From positions 1-36,467 of the forward strand of contig NZ_VWNF01000010.1 in assembly GCF_008711175.1 (NCBI RefSeq): DNA of 36,467 nucleotides. Direction: 5' to 3'. How positions within the stretch are numbered: the first letter of the stretch is position 1; every line of letters starts with the position of its first letter. The stretch is from Nesterenkonia ebinurensis. GTDB taxonomy: Bacteria; Actinomycetota; Actinomycetes; Actinomycetales; Micrococcaceae. The position numbers and the translations under genes are program-made. This document shows positions 33,326 to 36,467 of the stretch, in pieces. The notes under the pieces were generated by a model. The model had not been told where the DNA came from, made no database searches, and worked only from the letters and a program-made list of their open reading frames with translations.

Positions 33326-34548
33326 AGCGATAACCCCTGTCCTGCGGAACTGGACGAGCGGGTCGGACCCGCGAACCAGTCCACCTCCCGCTTAGGGGCC
33401 TGGGGTGCTCGCGCCGTGGGCCTGCGCCGGGCTCTCGCGGTGCTGCGTTCGAGGGAACCGACACCGCTGATCGCCTCCCGCGCCGACACGACATCGGTGT
33501 CTTCCAGTGCTGGGTCGGGCGGCACGTCGTAGGCGCGCAGCAAGGCGACATGCCCGTGCGCGTGAGCGTAGGTCAGCGTGTAGTCGGCTGCGGTCACGAT
33601 CCGGTCGAGTGCCCCAGTTGGTGGTTCGTCGTAGACGTATCCGTTCTCCAACGCCGCATCGGTGGTCTCATCGCCGTAGTCCCAGCCTTTGAGGTGTTCG
33701 ATGGCCGCGTCGGTGCCCTCGCGGTCGATCACATCGAGTACCTGGTCGGCTTCGTCGCCTTGGAGGAAGACCACGTTGAGCCACCGCCGCCCCGCCGCGG
33801 GCTCGGACGGGCGGTGTTCGCTCAGGTCGGTCAGGGCGTCAGTGTTGGCGTGGGCGGCTTCGGCCACCCAGGTCGGGAACAGCCCAGCGTGATCCGGGGC
33901 ACTGCCGGGGTGGTAGAAGGCATACTGTTGGGTTTCGGCTGCCGCGCTCAGATATCCGGCCAGGTCGCGCAGCGCGCGGTCTGGTTTGACGGGGGTTCCG
34001 GCGCCGGTGAACAGGTCCCGGCCCTCCACTGCTTGGCCGGTGGTGTTGGTGATCCGGTAGGCGTAGCGCTGATGCTCACCCACCGGCGCATCGGGCCACA
34101 CCGCCAACGTCAGTGTCCCGACCTGTGCGGTGGTGGTGGCAGGGTCACCGTCGAGCCGTGCCGTTATCCGGTCACGTACCGCTGTCTGTTCTGGTGTGGG
34201 TTGGGTGTGCCAGGCGATGCGTCCGGAGTGGGTGAACGACGCGGCCAGCCGGTCATGGGCCTGATCGAGCAGGGTGCCGGCCTGGTGCAGCTCATCGGCC
34301 GCAGCTAGGGCTTCGGCCGCACCGGCGACGGGGCTGCCGTCGTCATCGAACGCTCGATCCCGAGCAGCGAGGTGGGTGTTGGCGAGCTGGTCGAGGACCT
34401 GCCGCAGCGACCGGAGACCAGCGATCAGGTCGCCGAACACGGTGTAGGTGTCGGCCGGGTTGTCGAAGACCCGGCTGGCATGGGCGAGGCCGCGCAGGGC
34501 CTCGGAGGCTTCGGCGGCATCGGCCAGTGGGTCGTGGAAGGTCGGCAT
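33322..34548 (-). CDS. Unknown 408-residue protein in the transfer operon
   Basis: I do not recognise this protein. The N-terminal ~120 residues are helical (ALRGLAHASRVFDNPADTYT, SLRQVLDQLANTHLAARD, LLDQAHDRLAASF). A beta-rich part follows (TLTLAVWPDAPVGEHQRYAY). A middle region with YAFYHPG, AGRRWLNVVFLQGDEADQVL and AIEHLKGWDYGDE comes next, and the C-terminus is basic and low in complexity, ending AGQGLSL. No membrane span, signal peptide or nucleotide-binding motif is visible. The ATG at 34546-34548 follows AGGAG. It is coupled to the VirB4 gene and lies 78 bases after the SCO6880-type gene, so it is probably a soluble transfer factor. Confidence 0.82.
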   Translation of the reverse strand: MPTFHDPLADAAEASEALRGLAHASRVFDNPADTYTVFGDLIAGLRSLRQVLDQLANTHLAARDRAFDDDGSPVAGAAEALAAADELHQAGTLLDQAHDRLAASFTHSGRIAWHTQPTPEQTAVRDRITARLDGDPATTTAQVGTLTLAVWPDAPVGEHQRYAYRITNTTGQAVEGRDLFTGAGTPVKPDRALRDLAGYLSAAAETQQYAFYHPGSAPDHAGLFPTWVAEAAHANTDALTDLSEHRPSEPAAGRRWLNVVFLQGDEADQVLDVIDREGTDAAIEHLKGWDYGDETTDAALENGYVYDEPPTGALDRIVTAADYTLTYAHAHGHVALLRAYDVPPDPALEDTDVVSAREAISGVGSLERSTARARRRPTARAPQAPKREVDWFAGPTRSSSSAGQGLSL

Positions 34549-34626
34549 GATCGGGCTCCTGTGAACGCGAGTGAGTCCCCGGCTTCGGGGTCACTTCTCA
34601 GGTGCACGTGTCGTCCCCGCGCCTGG

Positions 34627-36096
34627 TCAGACACGGCGGCACAGTGGCAGCGCGGCGGCGGTGAATGCCGCGGCCTGTTGCCCGACCAGGAGTCGGGTTT
34701 CGCAGGAAGCTTGGATGGCGGCTTGTTCGATCGCCGCTACACCGGCTTCGAGTTCTTCGACGGTGGGTGCGGAGATGGAGATGAGGCCGGTGTATCTGAG
34801 GACTCCGTGACCGGCGGTGAGGTCGGCTTCCTGCTGGAGGACGTCTTGGTACTCGGCGGTCTGTGCGGCGTCTTCGATCTGCCCGATCTTCGCCCGCTGG
34901 GCCTGGTCTGAGATGTGCTCGACCTTCTTCTTGCGGATGTCCCTGGCGGCCTGGTCCGAGCGCATCGGCGTGCACAGCAGCGAAAAACTGCGTTGGATGC
35001 CGGTGGAGAGCAGCACCGGTGACAGGAAGCCGGGGTAGACCATCGAGCGCGGCCACTCGGAGACCCAGAGCACGGCGTGGTGGGCTGAGTCGGTGCGCAG
35101 GCGGGTCCAGGACTCGTTGACCGCGACCGGTCCGGCGGTGGCGAGGTTCTGGCCGAGTTCGCCGTGACGCTCCAAGGTGGCGGCGATCGCCGGGTCATAC
35201 GCCGAGCGCAGGATGACGGCGATCTCGCCTGGGCTCAGCCAGCCGGAGGGGGTGAGGTCGGCCGACCGCAACGCGGCGACCAGGGTGCTCATCTCTTGGC
35301 GGAGCACGGCGGCGGCGCCGCGGATGCCGCCACCGGCGGTCCTGATCTGCCGGGCGGCGTTCTTCGTGTCCAACGACAGCGACAGCGTGGTCGCATGGCG
35401 TTCCCCGGCCGGACCGGCCCGGTCGATCAACTCGGCATACGTGGTCGCCGCCCAGGTGTCGTCGGCGGTGCCGTGGGAGGCCCACCATTCGGCCAGGCCG
35501 GTGCCCGAGTCCGGCAGGGTCCGCTCCAAGACCTGCAAGGTGGCGATCCGTCCGGAGCGGCACACGGTGGCCAGGACCCGGCCCCAGGAGGTCACCCGGC
35601 GTTCCTGCTCACCCGGGTCCAACAGGACGAAAGCAGGATGGGCGACTTCGCAGACGACAGTGAGGGTCTGTTGGTGGGGGTCGTGGATCATCCCGGCGTT
35701 CGTTTCGGGGTCGGTGTACTCGCGCAGCCGCGCCATGTCACCTGGTAACGCCAGCGTGCCGACCGGACGCGGGGTCACGACGCGGCGCCGATAGAGGAGC
35801 TGTCCGCCGGTGGTGCGCCAGAGCCACCAGAACGCCACCGGCAGCCACTCCACCGCCGGGCGTCCCGCGATCGGTATCCACGTCAGCGCGGCGGCGATGA
35901 CCCAGACCGGTGCGGTGTATGCGAGGAGGATGCCGCCACCGGCGTAGAGCGCGCCCACGACCGAGAGGATGCCGGTGGCGAGGGTGATGAGCTGCGACAG
36001 CGAGAGCCCCAGGAGGATGCCTCTGCGTGTGAGGCGGGAGAACTTCACCGGAACCAACTCCGCCGACGCCGTCTGTTCGTTCTGCTTCGTGGGCAC
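34627..36096 (-). CDS. SCO6880-family protein (PrgI/VirB3-like plus VirB4 N-terminal-like)
   Basis: The 489-residue protein starts with a short cytoplasmic segment (VPVKFSRLTRRGILLGL). Two closely spaced membrane spans follow at about 25-48 and 50-75, as in PrgI/VirB3. A large soluble part comes next (RPVGTLALPGDMARLREYTD, RRVTSWGRVLATVCRSGRIA, WVSEWPRSMVYPGFLSPVLL). This resembles the non-ATPase N-terminal half of VirB4. A VirB3-VirB4 fusion is therefore apparently split between this gene and the VirB4-type ATPase two genes downstream; that is inference from layout. GTG 36094-36096 is the start, only 6 bases after the upstream stop codon. Confidence 0.85.
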   Translation of the reverse strand: MPTKQNEQTASAELVPVKFSRLTRRGILLGLSLSQLITLATGILSVVGALYAGGGILLAYTAPVWVIAAALTWIPIAGRPAVEWLPVAFWWLWRTTGGQLLYRRRVVTPRPVGTLALPGDMARLREYTDPETNAGMIHDPHQQTLTVVCEVAHPAFVLLDPGEQERRVTSWGRVLATVCRSGRIATLQVLERTLPDSGTGLAEWWASHGTADDTWAATTYAELIDRAGPAGERHATTLSLSLDTKNAARQIRTAGGGIRGAAAVLRQEMSTLVAALRSADLTPSGWLSPGEIAVILRSAYDPAIAATLERHGELGQNLATAGPVAVNESWTRLRTDSAHHAVLWVSEWPRSMVYPGFLSPVLLSTGIQRSFSLLCTPMRSDQAARDIRKKKVEHISDQAQRAKIGQIEDAAQTAEYQDVLQQEADLTAGHGVLRYTGLISISAPTVEELEAGVAAIEQAAIQASCETRLLVGQQAAAFTAAALPLCRRV

Positions 36097-36102
36097 GGCG
36101 GC

Positions 36103-36467
36103 TCACTCCTTCCCGGTCGGCTTAGGTGCCGGTGGCGGGGGCTGCTTCGCTGGCCGTGGCTCGGCCTGTGAGGCGCCAGCAGAGGGTGTCTTCGGTGCCG
36201 GAGTCGACGGTGGGGGCGCTTGCGCCGCCGGTGGTGTGGTGCCGGTCTGATCGGCGGCGTCCGCGGCGGACTCGCCTTGTGCGCCGAGTGCCTTGCCTGC
36301 TTTCGGTCCGGCGGTTGCTGAGTCTTTGGCGACCTTCGCCCCGATCACCGCCGCAGCAGCCGGACCAGCCGCCGCACCAGCGCCCGCGCCGGCACTTGCT
36401 CCTGCTCCGCCGCTTGCACTCGCCCCTGTGCCTGCGCCGGCGGACCCGCCGGCGGCGGCTTTACCCC
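36103..36467 (-). CDS. Ala/Gly-rich C-terminal tail of a probable VirB6/TrbL-like channel protein (partial)
   Basis: The frame is open to the right window edge, giving at least 121 residues. What is visible is a low-complexity tail: Ala/Gly/Ser repeats (SASGGAGASAGAGAGAAAGP), then VIGAKVAKDSATAGPKAGKA and a Pro-rich end (APPPSTPAPKTPSAG, PAPKPTGKE). In comparable actinobacterial elements the gene directly upstream of the SCO6880-type gene encodes a polytopic VirB6/TrbL-like membrane protein with such a tail. The function is therefore inferred from position and composition only, because no membrane domain is inside the window. Confidence 0.6.
   Translation of the reverse strand, partial: GKAAAGGSAGAGTGASASGGAGASAGAGAGAAAGPAAAAVIGAKVAKDSATAGPKAGKALGAQGESAADAADQTGTTPPAAQAPPPSTPAPKTPSAGASQAEPRPAKQPPPPAPKPTGKE

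Larger units (their letters stand above)
26229..36467. mobile_element. Integrative conjugative element, left part
   Basis: Starting at the 3' end of tRNA-Ala, every gene is on the minus strand. The set consists of a large serine recombinase, an SSB-like protein, a TraG/VirD4-type coupling ATPase, a VirB4-type ATPase, a SCO6880-type protein and a VirB6-like tail. That combination defines a type IV secretion-based conjugative element of actinobacteria. Overlapping start and stop codons join most of the transfer genes. Base use also changes from the origin region, with visibly higher GC and many CGG/GTCG triplets. The exact left boundary lies within or just after the tRNA 3' end. The right junction, relaxase and any cargo are beyond position 36467. 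Confidence 0.9.

Overview
The window is about 26 kb of actinobacterial chromosome around the replication origin, followed by about 10 kb of an integrated conjugative element. The order rpmH-dnaA-oriC-dnaN-recF-dciA-gyrB-gyrA on one side and rpmH-rnpA-yidD-yidC-khpB-rsmG-parA-parB on the other is the classic origin arrangement. Abundant GTG starts, high GC, the mutT4/pcnA/murJ/trxB/trxA block, a DUF3566 gene after gyrA and a DLW-39 micro-protein point to Micrococcales, probably Micrococcaceae. The genus cannot be fixed by eye.

Layout. Positions 1-8430 hold the 3' end of an inositol-3-phosphate synthase gene, a DUF418 membrane protein, tRNA nucleotidyltransferase (pcnA, minus strand), a divergent Nudix hydrolase, the lipid II flippase murJ, a membrane-anchored protein with a kinase-like N-terminus, and the thioredoxin reductase/thioredoxin pair. 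Positions 8440-14380 are the minus-strand segregation, ribosome and membrane-insertion cluster (parB, parA, rsmG, khpB, yidC, yidD, rnpA, rpmH). Six parS sites lie here. Four are inside parB, all in one reading frame, so each also encodes Val-Ser-Arg-Glu-Thr. A second, almost identical copy of the parB C-terminal coding segment lies just downstream of parB.

Positions 14380-25660 run on the plus strand: dnaA, the DnaA-box-rich oriC gap (16296-16871), dnaN, recF, dciA, gyrB, gyrA and a DUF3566 membrane protein. These make the initiator, the clamp, repair and helicase-loading factors, and gyrase. tRNA-Ile(GAT), a 39-residue DLW-39 protein and tRNA-Ala(TGC) follow.

From the 3' end of tRNA-Ala to the window's right end is the left part of an integrative conjugative element, entirely on the minus strand. 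It carries a large serine recombinase whose reading frame runs into the tRNA gene, two small unknown genes (one frameshifted), an SSB-like protein, a TraG/VirD4-type coupling ATPase, an unknown 192-residue protein, a VirB4-type ATPase, an unknown 408-residue protein, a SCO6880-type protein and the Ala/Gly-rich tail of what is probably a VirB6/TrbL-like channel protein. Most of the transfer genes overlap by 4 bases. The relaxase, cargo and right junction lie outside the window.

The points most worth a second look are the centromere sites written into the parB coding frame, the duplicated ParB C-terminal module with only synonymous differences, the integrase/tRNA fusion frame with a T-arm-like inverted repeat beside it, and two unrecognised proteins embedded in the transfer operon. 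I did not find a clearly new defence or biosynthetic system.
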